Part shown: positions 33,421-44,111 of the stretch, in pieces | Layout of the letters: every line of letters starts with the position of its first letter | Numbering within the stretch: position 1 is the first letter of the stretch | NCBI GenBank assembly: GCA_023375785.1 | Contig: SZWC01004996.1 | Span: forward strand, 24,828-88,827 | Direction of reading: 5' to 3' | DNA length: 64,000 nucleotides | Origin: Penium margaritaceum | Taxonomy: Eukaryota; Streptophyta; Zygnematophyceae; Desmidiales; Peniaceae | The notes under the pieces: generated by a model | What the model was told of the DNA's origin: nothing | Seen by the model: the letters and a program-made list of their open reading frames with translations, nothing else | Databases searched by the model: none | Position numbers and translations under genes: made by a program

Positions 33421-34207
33421 GTTTTTGTACATCGACATTATCAGAACATTGATTTGGCTATTTATGAGGTCTCCAACGTACCAAACTGTACATGATTCGG
33501 CCAAGCGTAGCCCAAGTTACGCTTGCCGAAGCGCTGGTCTCATCCACCACAGAAACGCCGAGCACATGCATGGCGCGCACACACTACAGCGGCTTCCTTC
33601 ACGTGCAAAGCACCTTTCTCAAGGCGCAGATCCCATTGCACATGATGCAGGGGTCTCCTGCACTGTTTTGACACACCTCCCCCACTTTTGGGTCGACTTT
33701 GGTGATGGGGTGTGATGAGGTTTAAAACCTGTTCGCGGACCTGCAGTCAGAATTTTGACGAAGTCTCCGAGTAACAAAACGTGCTATTGAGTTTCAGACG
33801 CTGAGCCAGGATTTTGGCGAAGTCCCTCAGTAACAACTTGTGATATAGGATCCTGTGGATTATCCACCAGACGCCTCGGCGGTCACTCCGGAGCAAAATC
33901 TCCAGATGGACATTTGTTACTCGGTCCGGTCCATTATTCATCGGAAGTTGAGTCGCAGCCGGCTCCTAGAGCCACAGCGCATACCCCAACTTTGGAAGCC
34001 CATATCTCCCTCGATACTTTTCCAATTCCAGTGAAACAACTTCCACCAGATTCAGCGACTTGACAGCTTTTTGGAGCAATCATCCATTTTAGGATCCGAG
34101 TAATCCTTGATCCACTATATCCATCTGCAAGGATTTTTCTCTCTCTGGCAGCTCGTCGGCACCTCCCTTTGCCGCACTTGGGCATGCGGAGGGCCAAATT
34201 TTCAACA

Positions 34208-35085
34208 ATCTGTTGTGATCGCTTGTTTCAGATTCCCTCCTTTCCCCCCCCTCCTCCCACATCTGCCCATGTTCACATTTCCCACTCCTTGTCCCCTGCA
34301 CACATGCAGCTGCTTTATCGCCGTCTGTGTCAAATTCATATTGTTGTCATTGACAATGTGTGTTTCACATGTATCCTGTAAATGGTCTTGATGCTGCCAC
34401 CTTCCCTGCTCCATGTCCTACTGACTTCCTCAACTGTGCTCAAAGAAAAATGCATGTCCCCTTTTTCTACATGAGAGTCTTGCACCTCCCATCCCCCTGA
34501 CCTCCTACACGTAGATGTCATGGGGCCCCTTCTACATGATGCTCTTGGAGGAGGTTGGTTGGTATGTTCTCTATCTTACCAATGACTTCCCCTGCATGCG
34601 TTGGGTATTTGCTCTTAAGAAAAAGGGTGACGTCTACTCTACCCTTGAATCCTGGCTTCCCAAGGCTATTTTTTTTTTTTATGTCGTCTTCGCGTTTTTT
34701 GTTGTGACCTTCAAGCGGAACTTATGGGACCAACTGCACGTTACCTCACATCCCATGGGATGTGCATGGAGCCCTTGACTCCCTACACACATCAGCAGAA
34801 TGGAGTCTCTAAACGCTCAAACTGGACACTCGGTGATGGTGTTCGCACCTTTCTCAGTGCTTCTGACCTCCCTCCTCTATTCTCATTTGAGGCCATGCCT
34901 TCCATGACCTGGATTTGGAATCATGTTCCCCACGGTCCTCTCCCTTGTCACAACACTCCTTTTCAACACTGGTTTGGTTGTCGTGCTGGCCTGCGTCTTG
35001 CTCACGTCTTGTGCTGTGTCGTTGCTTTCTGTCTTCCCGAGGACCTTCGGGTCCTCGGGTCTCGTGCGCGTCTGTGAACCTTCCT
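34208..35085 (+). pseudogene. Cop-3 GAG-pre-integrase and integrase
   Basis: The element resumes with a pre-integrase block (MQLLYRRLCQIHIVVIDNV, 34308-34365) that is homologous to LLHRHLCHIHITAIES of Cop-7. The core follows: DVMGPLLHDALGGG, then YVLYLTNDFPCMRWVFALKK (34561-34620), PYTHQQNGVSKRSNWTLGDG (34780-34840) and a post-core part LPPLFSFEAMPSMTWIWNHV. It is broken several times. Confidence 0.85.
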
Positions 35086-35890
35086 TGGTGTATCTACCAT
35101 GTCCAAAGCATGCTTCTTCTGGGACCCTGACCGTGTCCGCATTGTTGAGTCATGTGACACCATCTCCCTCGCAACTTGTACCGTGTGGCTCCACCCTCTT
35201 CCCTATCCTCGCTTTGTCGGCTTGGGAGGAGTGGTTCTGTCTTTGCCTTCAGTCTCGTAAAGAATTCCTTTTCTCTTTCCTGTGTGGCTCCACCTCTGGT
35301 CTCTCTTCCTCTCCTTCATCACTTATGCTTCCCCAAACTGGTGTTTCACCAAGTTATCCATCCGGTTCACCGACCTGCACCTCCCCAGAGTCGCTTGTCC
35401 CTTCTCCCTCTACGTCCTCTTAGTCCACGTCAGCGCCCACCAGCACTCTGGCACAGTCCCCTACTGATGTCTCTCCTCACTCACCTTCACATTTCACTCC
35501 TGACTAACCTCCGACACCTGCTCTGCAGACCTCAGCGTCCGTTGGTGTGAAGGAACCCCCTCCTATCTCTCAGGGTCCTCCTGTCGGCCCAAAGCCATAC
35601 ACACACCGAGGACGACTTTGGTCGCTCCCTCAAAACTCTCCTCCTCAGACCTTTCAGCCCTCTTAGCAGCGCACTCGCTCCGATTCATTGTCCACTACAG
35701 CTAGTTCTTCTGCCAGACCCACTGGTCTGAATGCACTCGAGCTAGCCGTCAGGATAGTCCACCATAACTCCGCTGTGGGCTATGCAATTGTAGCTCACAA
35801 GTTCCACAATGCCCTTGCTGTTTCTCTCGCTAGCTATGTCGCAACCTGTTTTGCGGCAAGCGGGCTGCCCTCACTTCCCCCTGAACTGAC
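35086..35890 (+). pseudogene. Cop-3 integrase-RT linker
   Basis: Ser/Pro/Leu-rich sequence without conserved motifs up to about 35700, then a segment related to the start of the RT region (PARPTGLNALELA, HKFHNALAVSLAS). Such linkers are variable in copia elements. Confidence 0.55.
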
Positions 35891-36720
35891 CACTATTTGA
35901 CAGGCTCATGCGGCAGTCAATGCTGACATCTTGGAAAAGGCCATGCAAGAGGAGCTGGCTGCCGTCATGGAACAAGGGGTCTTAGAACTTGTCGATCTCC
36001 CAGTTGGTTGCATAGCTGTCTCAGCTCATTGGGTTCTCCGGCGGTAGCGAATGCCCAACGGCAAGGTCAACAGATATAAAGCTAGGCTCACAGGCAAACG
36101 ATTCTCTTAGGTTCCAGTCCTTGACTTTGATGAGACGTTTGCTCCAGTCAGGTGGTACGCCGTCGTATGTGCTCTCTTCAGTCTAGTCGCCCATGATGAC
36201 TAGAAATCAGAGCAGATGGACGTCAACAATGCATTCTTACTTGAGCGATTTGATGAGAAGATCTACATGGTGGAGCCTTCCGGCCTCACTGACAGCACAA
36301 ACAAGGTCTTGCAACTGCGTAATACCCTGTACGGGCTCAACCAGTCATCTTGCTGCTGGTACTTGAAGTTCTTCTCCACTCTAGAGAGAGGTGGCTACCG
36401 CCGTACTACTGTGGACCCGACACTCTTTCTGAGTGCTCCATCGGAGCCCCTAGTGGCCATTGAGGTCTATGTCAATGACCACCTCATTGTTTCATCTAGT
36501 CCTGCTGTTGTACAGTCAATGAAGTCTCTTGTGCAGTCCATAGACAAGATGAAGGACCTCGGCCCAGCTCAAGTGTTTCTTGGCATGGAGCTTGAGCGTG
36601 ACCGCCAGTATCGCACATTGCACGTACACCAGCCTGCCTACGTACGCAGCCTGGGGGAGCGCTTTGCCTCCTTGTTGACTGCAACCCCCATTCTACACCA
36701 ATGACTCCAGCAGGTCTACA
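35890..36720 (+). pseudogene. Cop-3 reverse transcriptase
   Basis: EKAMQEELAAVMEQGVLELV, VSAHWVLRR, MDVNNAFLLERFDEKIYMVE (36216-36275), LRNTLYGLNQSSCCWYLKFF, TVDPTLFLSAPSEPLVAIEV, the catalytic-region DHLIVSSSPAVVQSMKSLV, then MKDLGPAQVFLGMELERDRQ and LHVHQPAYVRSLGERFASLL. It is closely related to Cop-2, Cop-7 and Cop-10. Confidence 0.88.
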
Positions 36721-37442
36721 CTTGTTGAAGTCACTGGATTCATTCCAGCTAGGGGTGCTCGTCAACGTCACTGAATACCTCAGTGTGATCGGGTCCTTGA
36801 TGTACCTCGCCACCAGAACTCAACCAAATTTGGCCTTCTCCGTTTACTTCCTTGCTCATTTTTGCTCAACAACCTCGTAAGAGGCAGCTCAAGGCAGCGC
36901 TACGTGACGTTTTCTATGCGCTGGCCAAAGCCCCTGTGGGAATGTACTACAGAGCACAACCCTCTGTGGTTGTTGACAGATACACTGACAATGACTGGGC
37001 TCACGACACATACGCCCGCAGTCGCACTGGCTACATGTTTCTTATTGGTGGGACTGCTATCTTTTGGAAGGGGAGAAAACAAGGATGTGTCGCATGCAAC
37101 TCCAGTGAGGCAAAGTACGGAGCACTTGCCATAGGTACGTGGGAGTGGATGTCCCACTTGCTAAAACAGCTTCGTGTGCCCGTCCGTTGCATCACACTGC
37201 GCTACGACAATCAAAGCACCAAGACAATTTCTGAGCATGATGGCATGCATCACTGGCACACTAAGCACATCAACATTGGGAACCACTTTTTATGCGAGCG
37301 CCCTTGTGCTGGAGAAGTCGAGGTTATGAGGGTCAAGACTCATGACCAATGTGCAAAATTTCTCACCAAGGCTATTAGCAGTGGGATGTTCAAGGTTGTG
37401 CATGTTGTTGGTCTGCTACATGCCCGTGATGCCGCTTGTTGA
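36720..37442 (+). pseudogene. Cop-3 RNase H
   Basis: TEYLSVIGSLMYLATRTQPN, PSVVVDRYTDNDWAHDTYAR, SRTGYMFLIGGTAIFWKGRK, CNSSEAKYGALAIGTWEWMS, TLRYDNQSTKTISEHDG, TKHINIGNHFLCERPCAGEV and a C-terminal AKFLTKAISSGMFKVV. The RNase H domain is complete in layout. A purine tract (CTGGGAGAG) precedes the 3' LTR. Confidence 0.9.
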
Positions 37443-37533
37443 TGTGCATACTCCTTGTCATTCATTGTGTCCGTGATGTGGCTCTGTGCTACTTTGTCCT
37501 CAATGGTGTGTGGGGTACTCATCTCTGGGAGAG

Positions 37534-38055
37534 TGCTGGTTGTGACTGCAAGACACGGGAGTAAACTTTTGACTCCGTCAACATACACACACTATCATTG
37601 TAGGTGACTAAACTGTCGTGAATCTCAAGCAACACCCATATTGGACTATGTGTCCCAAGGCATCTAAGCTGGGTGCAAGACTGGCACGAGCGACATCACA
37701 TTCAGTTGTTCTTGAGAGCAGAGTTGCTAGCTTCAACATGGTGTGATCAGCATTTGCTTAGCAAACATTGTACATATCTTTGTATTGATATGAATGCCTA
37801 TGTAGGAGTGTTGGAGTTAAGCACCGGATTGCTGATCCTACAAGGTCACACTCTTGGTTATACCAAAGTGTGAGAATACCACGGATACACATCGCCGACA
37901 GGTTCGGTCCGACCTCGGGGTGGCAGTCGGCCCACATCGAGCGTTTTGCGTGGGTGGCCCCGTCGTCTGGATGCTATCACCTCACACACTTGTTACTTTC
38001 TCCTGTTTTTTTACTCTCGCCAATTTCTTCCACAAGGATTCTAACTCATTGACAT
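37534..38055 (+). repeat. Cop-3 3' LTR
   Basis: It starts TGCTGGTTGTGACTGCAAGA after the purine tract and matches the 5' LTR from 14129. It ends near 38055, where the Cop-7 LTR begins on the other strand. A decayed tRNA-like module (GTTAAGCACCGGATTGCTGA ... GGTTCGGTCC) lies at 37816-37910. Confidence 0.8.
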
Positions 38056-38632
38056 TGTTGTAGGCAGCCCTGGTTGATGGAATACGCAAGAAAGCAAGCA
38101 AGTAAGCTGAGGGAGCAATACCATGGATCGGGTGGGACAATCTTACGCTACGTAAAGTGAGAGAACAACAAGTCAGTGAGTAAGTGACGAGCGATCTGCT
38201 AAATTCCGGTTGACCAGGCCACCCACACAATTCTCTCAACGTGGGACCTGGACGCCACCCAGGGATCGAACCTGACCCTAGAGCGAGCAAGCTCCATGCA
38301 GTTTCTCACACACCGGCATAAGCCGGACGTGTCGTCCCGAGGGATCAGCAACCCAGCTCACTAAGCCAGAAGCATCCAAGTGTGTAAGAACTCAACCACA
38401 TCACAAGTGTATGTGGTCCATGAACTCATACAAATATGTGCCCCATTCTAGAATTTAACAGTATGCAACATCACTGCAATAAAGCTCTCCATAAGGTTGA
38501 CATTGGTGTTCTGGCCACCACTTGGTAACTTGATGGTGTTGCCATAGCTGTTCGCTCCATGTAGTGTCACAGCTTTGCACCAAAGAGCTTTAATCCAGAT
38601 AAAACACCTACAATGATGATGATGTGTGTGTG

Positions 38633-38696
<64 letters not shown>

Positions 38697-38740
38697 AGAG
38701 TCAAGAGGTCACTTGCGTGAATCACAACCACAACCAATAC
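38056..38740 (-). repeat. Cop-7 3' LTR
   Basis: Reversed, it aligns with the Cop-11 5' LTR from TATTGGTTGTGGTTGTGA through GCAAGTGACC, GTGATTAAAG-like and ACTCATACACTTG-like blocks to GCTGCCTACAACA. It contains a tRNA-like module (A box 38368-38352, B box 38272-38262) and a (GT)n tract at 38627-38693. Confidence 0.85.
38262..38368 (-). other. tRNA-like module in Cop-7 LTR
   Basis: Minus strand: TGGCTTAGTGAGCTGGG (A-box-like) and, about 96 bp later, GGTTCGATCCC, which fits the Pol III B-box consensus GGTTCGANNCC exactly. It is homologous to the module in the Cop-11 LTR. Confidence 0.65.
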
Positions 38741-38851
38741 TCTCCCATGACCCACAGACAAACAGTCCACACATACATAAGACAAGGAGCAGGACAGCGA
38801 GATAAGCAGACATCATGTCAACCAGGTGNNNNNNNNNNNNNNNNNNNNNNN

Positions 38852-38888
<37 letters not shown>

Positions 38889-39020
38889 AGAGTCAAGAGG
38901 TCACTTGCGTGAATCACAACCACAACCAATACTCTCCCATGACCCACAGACAAACAGTCCACACATACATAAGACAAGGAGCAGGACAGCGAGATAAGCA
39001 GACATCATGTCAACCAGGTG
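38691..39020. other. 138-bp assembly duplication flanking a gap
   Basis: 38691-38828 and 38883-39020 are identical, separated by 23 N and a second GT run. The two copies look like the overlapping ends of two contigs that were not merged. Confidence 0.92.
38829..38851. other. Assembly gap, 23 N
   Basis: A run of 23 N next to GT dinucleotides. Confidence 1.
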
Positions 39021-39640
39021 CATCACGCGAGCGCAACAGCCCGACAGCATGTACAACTGCCTTGAACATGCTGCTGCTAAGAGCTTTGGTAAGAGATTTT
39101 CCACGCTGTTGACGAGTATCAACCCAGACAACCTGAACTTCTCCAGAAGCAATGCGCTAGTAGATAAAATGATGCTCAATGTTGATGTGCTTTGAGCGAG
39201 AATGATGCATGCCGTCGTGTTCGGCGATTCCCTATGCACTTTGTTTGTCACAGCACAAAGTGATGCAACGGATGGGAACACACAGCTGTTGCAGTAGGCG
39301 GGACAACCACACACTCTCACACATACCTCCACCAAGTGCCACGTACTCTGCCTCACTGGAGCTTTGGGAAACACAACCGTGTTTTCCACTCATCCAGGAG
39401 ACAGCAGTCCCACTAACAAAAATGATGTAACCGGTGCGGCTGCGAGCATCTATGTCGTGTACCCAGTCATGGTCAGTGTATCCGTCTACCACCACAGAGG
39501 GCTGAGCACAGTGGCATAGGCTTACGCGTGCAGTGGACAGTGCGTAGCAAACAACACGTAGTGCTGCCTTGAGGTGTTTCTGGCGAGGCTGTTGGGAGAA
39601 CTGGGCCAGGAAGTTGACAGGGAAGACAACGTCCGCCCGA
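39021..39640 (-). pseudogene. Cop-7 RNase H
   Basis: It reads VVDGYTDHDWVHDIDARSRT, GYIIFVSGTAVSWMSGKHGC and SQSSSEAEYVALGGGMCESV, then a C-terminal part with the inter-strand HINIEHHFIY-like block near 39190-39150. Wording is close to Cop-3 RNase H. Confidence 0.85.
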
Positions 39641-40560
39641 TTGGTGGTAGCGAGCTACATGAGGTATCCGACCAAACTAAGGTAGTCGGTGACACCGACA
39701 GTATCCCCCAGCTGTACTGAGTCGAGTGACTTCAATAGGCGCTGTCCTATTGGAGTTATTGGTGTGGATGCACTAGGAACGTCGGCAAGTAGGGAGGCAA
39801 AGCGCTCACCCAGTGTGTGGATGTATGCAGCTCGGTGTACATGCATGATGCAACGTTGACGGTCACACACAAGTTCCATACCAAAAAATACCCATGCAGG
39901 ACCTAGGTCCTTCATCATGTACGTGGACTACAGCAAATTCTTCACTGACTGAAGTACTGCGAGACTGGGAGAAGCAACGAGCAGGTCATCGACATAAACA
40001 AGAACGACCACAAGTGGCTCCGAGGGGCACTCTAGAAGAGTACTGGATGAACCGTGCTGCGACTGTGACCTCCCCACTCGAGAGTGGAGGAAATCCCCAT
40101 GTTCCAACAACGGTGCGACTGTTTGAGCCCATACAAGGCCTTACGCAGTCGCCAGATCTTGTTGGACCCATCGGTGAACCCTGGTGGCCGGACGATGTAC
40201 ATCTCCTCGTCGAGCCTCCCATGTAGGAAGGCGTTGTTGACGTCCATCTACTCAAGTTCCCAGTCGTGCTAGGCAACAAGACTCAAGGGTGCTTGGGCAG
40301 TGTTGTACCACCGGACCGGTATGAACGCCTGATCAATCTCAATCCCAGGGGTTTAGGAAAAACCCTTAGCCGTGAGGCGAGCCTTGTACCAGTCAATTCT
40401 TCCATCGGGCTTCAGCTTACGCCGAAGTACCCACTAAGCAGAGACTGCCTTGCGACCTGCATGGAGGTCCACAAGCTCAAAGACACCATGCTCTTGGAGG
40501 GCCATCAGCTCCTCCTGCATGGCCTTGTTCAAGAGGTCAGCATCAGCTGCCTCACGAGTG
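39640..40560 (-). pseudogene. Cop-7 reverse transcriptase
   Basis: MDVNNAFLHGRLDEEMYIVR (40247-40190), FTDGSNKIWRLRKALYGLKQ, SHRCWNMGISSTLEWGGHSR, then PLVVVLVYVDDLLVASPSLA (catalytic block, near 40015-39965) and MKDLGPAWVFFGMELVCDRQ. The N-terminal RT part lies at 40560-40290. Confidence 0.88.
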
Positions 40561-41375
40561 TGCTAGACCGTGGTAGGCTCAGGAGGGAGAGTAGGAAGGC
40601 CAAAGGCCGAAAAACATGCGGCAACATATCCAACAACAGAAGACTCAAGAGCACTGCGGAACTCATGGGCTACAAGGGCGTAGCCAAATGCTCAGCTAGG
40701 ATGGACGAGACCCACAGACAGGCCAAGTGCATCAAGACCAGTGGGCCAAGCTGAGGACGCAACATCGGTGGACGACGCACTGGAGCACGTGACCCGCTGC
40801 GAGGGCTAAGAGGCTTTGGACTGGCCAATGGAACCAGGCTCAATAGGCGCCACGAATGAGCGTGAGTGCCGCTGAGAGGACTAAGAGGTCTGAAGAGCAC
40901 GCAGTCCCCCCCCATGTGTGTAGGGCTGAGGACTATTAGGAGGAGCCTGAGGTGCTTCACCTCTAGTGGCGTCAGCCACCGGAGGCGACTGTTACACGAA
41001 CTCAAGGGATGAGGTGTGTGTGGAATGCACAGGGAATTTTGGATGAGTGGGTGTTGAGTATGAGGACTCAGGACTGTTAGAGGATGGCAGGGACGATATG
41101 GAATCCAAGGAAGGCTGTGAGGCATCTTACTTGAGGACAAGGACTCCAAGGAAGAGGAGTCCTTGTCCTCACTGTCTGTGTTAGGAACAGGCGGGACAGC
41201 AAGGGACACAATGTGAGGAGGATGAGAAGATGACACTCGGAGGTTGGAGGCTCGACCAGACACACCCCCCCAAACCGACAAAGCGAGGGGAGAGAGCAGT
41301 GAGGAGGGACATGGGAGAGGTCACGAGGACAGGCATCTTCAAAGAACAGGGCATTGCAAGACTCAATGACACAAG
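40560..41375 (-). pseudogene. Cop-7 integrase-RT linker
   Basis: Pro/Ser-rich, low-conservation sequence (for example LSSCNSRLRWLTPLEVKHLR). It has no recognisable catalytic motif; position identifies it. Confidence 0.55.
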
Positions 41376-41388
41376 AGCAGTCAGGGTC

Positions 41389-42240
41389 CTAGAAGTTCCA
41401 TGCCTTGGACATCACCGAGACACCAAGAAATGTGCAAAGGCAGGCGCAGGGGGTGAGCTTGTCGTTGCAAAAGTCCTCTGGCAACCAAACTACAGCAATG
41501 CAACCCCAGACGCGGCCGAGATGGAGGTCGGCACGGCGGCCGTACCAGCATTCAAAAGGAGTGACATGACAAGGAACGGGACCATGAGGAACACGGTTCC
41601 ACACCCTGGTCATGTAAGACATGGCCTCAAAAGAAAATACATGGGGAAGGGAGAACTCATTGAGAAGAGTACGAACACCGTCAGCAAGTGTGCAGTTCTA
41701 GCGTTCAGAGACGTCGTTCTGTTGGGGAGTGTAGGGAGCGGAAGGTTCCATACACACCCTGCGAGAGGTCAAGAGGCGGGCCGTGTGACCCATTAACTCC
41801 CCACCACAGTTACAGCAAATTACCTTCAGACGACAATCACAGGCCAGTTCGGCCTCGGACAGGCGGAGAGTGGGACGGACATCACTCTTTTGCAAAAGGG
41901 CAAAGACCCAACGCATGCAAGAAAAATCATCCGTGAGGCAGAGAACTTAATTGTCGACCCCCCCCCCCCCCCAGAGCATCATAGGCGAGGGGTCCCATGA
42001 CATCTCAATTCAAGTGGTCAAGGGGATGGGACATGCGGGGCTCACATGTTGAAAACGATGGCCAATGCATTTTCCCTGAGCACAGTCAAGACAGTCAGTG
42101 GGACAGGGGTCAGGGAACGTGTCGGCGTCAAGGCCAAGAGCGGGCTTGTCCCGAAGAAAACTCTCAATTGCAGTAATGTGAATGTGGCAGAGGTGGCGGT
42201 GGAGCAGTTGTGAGTGTGCCGGAGAGAGAGAGAGGGTTCC
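41389..42240 (-). pseudogene. Cop-7 GAG-pre-integrase and integrase
   Basis: Pre-integrase block SQLLHRHLCHIHITAIESF (about 42220-42160) and the CX2C-like CPTDCLDCAQGKCIGHRF. The core includes MRWVFALLQKSDVRPTLRLS, then SAPYTPQQNDVSER. The post-core reads SYMTRVWNRVPHGPVPCHVT, FECWYGRRADLHLGRVWGCI and FLGVSVMSKAWNF. A run of about 16 C (41959-41974) lies within it. Confidence 0.85.
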
Positions 42241-43985
42241 GCGCACATCTTGGCTGTGTATGCTTTCCACCTCCACGCGGTCCTGCAGCGCGTCCATGAT
42301 ACGCCGCAAGTGTAGCTGTTCCAGCCACTCGGTGACTCTTCGGTGCTGTACCAGTAGATCCGCGCCCGGCGACGAGCTGACAGGCGTGCGAGAGGGCGTG
42401 GGCGAGGTATCTCTACTGTCCGCCTGTGTGGCTGCTCGCCGCGGCAGGAAGTGGCTTGCACAAGTTTGCTGTGAATACCGCTGGTGCCGCCTCCGCGTGT
42501 CCCGGTGCACGAAACTGGCTGCCGACATGTATGACTGAATCTGAAGGTCGTGTGCAGTTCTGCTGGCGAAGAGCGAAGAACTGTCCACGCTCACCGCACT
42601 ATGACACTGATACCCCCACTTTTGCCGCGTACTGCTCTCCTCTCGCGCTCTCTGGTTCCGCGCTTGGTCTGTTCCGCGACTCTCTGATTCCGCGGTTCCG
42701 TGCAGCACTTTCGTTGCTTCTCGGCTGCCTCTCCTGGTCTTCTGCGGATGCTTCACACCCTAGAGATCCCGCGTGTGGGTAGTGCTCCGCGAGTCGCTCC
42801 TTGCCGGCACGAGAGTCTGCCACCTCGTGGCCTCTGACTCCTCCGCCCGCGGAACCCTGTTCCGTGGCCGTGCGCAAGGCCGCGGAGTTGCCGGCAGCAC
42901 CCTTCACCCTACTTGCGTTCCCTGGTGGTGACAATACTTGGCGGAATCCTTGTTGGACCCAAGATTGGAAGCGAATCGAGCAGTAAGATGTGCATACACT
43001 CGGAGGGGAAGAATTTGTCCTCCACGGAGTGCCTCCGCGGAGAGCACTCTTCGGGTTCCTTAGGCAGCTGTGGATCTCAGAAGGGAAGCGGGAGTGTGAA
43101 CCTGACTGACACTTGCACGGATTAATGAGACATGAGGTGGCAATCTGATCCTGAACAAGTCGGGAATCGGGCTTGTATTAACTCAGAGGGCACAAGATTG
43201 GATTGAGGACAGATTACTTTTTGTCAGACTAGTTCCTCCGCTACACCACTACTTTATATTCACCAAACCTAGCTCTCTAAGTCTCCTACCACACTTTCTT
43301 CCCTACCTCGGACTCCGCGTGGTGTGTCATGCGCACCGCGGGTCTCGTCCTTGATCACACACACCGGACTACTTCTACATTTCCCTGCCCTACTACCACT
43401 TCTTCCTCTACTCCGCGGCTTGGGCGCGCGCGGTCTTGTGTTCTTCCTTGAATCTTCGTCTTCACGCGGTGCGTTCTCCCGGCCCTCCTCCTTGATTACT
43501 GCTGCCAACCCTGGGTTTTCATTGGCCGGGCTCCTGCCGCCCTCGTCCTGGTCGTCCGGTTCTGCCGGCGGGTATCTTGCACGTCCGATGCTCCTGCTTC
43601 ATTCCCACTTCTTCGTGGCTTGGTACATGTTCTCCTTCCACCGCGGATTCTCGCCCTGCCTATCCTGTTCCTTCTCTTCCTCCGCGACAATCGCTTCCAA
43701 TAGCCGTCGAGAGGACGTCGTTGATTGTTTGCTTCCTGGCGGCAACTTTTCCCGCTTCTCATCCTCCACCGCCTATGGATTCCGTGCCACCCCACGCTCT
43801 ACCGCAACCTTGTTGCGGGAGCCAGCACCCCTTGCACGTTCTCCATTGCTCCGCGGCCTCCCCTTCATCCTCCTTCACGAATCTGTGGTCGCGGCCGCCT
43901 CTTTCCGCGGACTTGTGGGTCGCGGCGACTTCCTTCCGCGGATCCATCCTCCCCCCAGTGGAGATGCGGTGGATCTCCGCCTGAC
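42240..43985. other. GC-rich segment studded with TCCGCGG
   Basis: About 1.75 kb in which TCCGCGG, CCGCGG or TCCGCG recurs every 50-150 bp. On the minus strand it holds a TATAAAGTAG sequence (about 43256-43247) and several Arg/Gly/Glu-rich open stretches. It separates two minus-strand copia fragments. It may be the LTR plus leader of an element I do not recognise. A long minus-strand open stretch (42756-42010) crosses its left edge into Cop-7. Confidence 0.5.
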
Positions 43986-44064
43986 AATGGCACCGAGTCT
44001 GACGGGCCGACCGGGCCGGACGGGGTTCCCGGCTCAGAGGGACCAGCGGACGCGACGGGGGCTT

Positions 44065-44111
44065 CTGGCCCGGAGGGGCCAGCGGCCCCTCCGCTGGCCC
44101 CTCCGGGCCAG
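44065..44111. repeat. Inverted repeat, 21-bp arms
   Basis: CTGGCCCGGAGGGGCCAGCGG (44065-44085, written CTGGCCCGGAGGGG + CCAGCGG) and its exact complement at 44091-44111 surround a 5-bp spacer. It lies inside the 36-bp repeat array. Confidence 0.9.

Larger units (their letters stand above)
26719..34207 (-). repeat. Solo LTR of the Cop-5 family, split by Cop-6
   Basis: The two pieces 26719-26885 and 33426-34207 together form a diverged copy of the Cop-5 LTR. Matching blocks include GAGCTTTCTGGTTGCCTCAC, GACAGTCACTTTTG, AACCTGTTCGCGGACCTGCA and CTCTCTGGCAGCTCGTCGGC, ending in TTCAACA. The target duplication ATCTG is found at 26714-26718 and 34208-34212. No internal region of this copy remains, as expected after LTR-LTR recombination. 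Confidence 0.85.
14129..38055 (+). mobile_element. Cop-3: old Ty1/copia element, expanded by nested insertions
   Basis: One + strand copia element whose pieces are 14129-16345, 18237-18553, 25243-26718 and 34208-38055. They appear in the correct order: 5' LTR, leader, gag, protease, integrase, RT, RNase H, 3' LTR. Two junctions are fixed by 5-bp target duplications (TAGAG at 18549/25238 and ATCTG at 26714/34208), and Cop-11 supplies an uninterrupted relative across both. The two LTRs agree at roughly 80 percent by eye. That makes it the oldest layer of the stack, with well over ten breaks. Confidence 0.85.
38056..42240 (-). mobile_element. Cop-7: Ty1/copia element, 3' half
   Basis: A minus-strand element related to Cop-3 and Cop-11: 3' LTR (38056-38740), purine tract, RNase H, RT, linker, integrase, and the pre-integrase block near 42200. 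Gag, protease and the 5' LTR are missing or lie beyond the GC-rich segment to the right. It is broken about ten times. Confidence 0.85.

Noticed and set aside
41959-41974. Poly-C run as a structured regulatory element
   Set aside because: A single homopolymer run in a decayed integrase, most likely slippage or a sequencing error.
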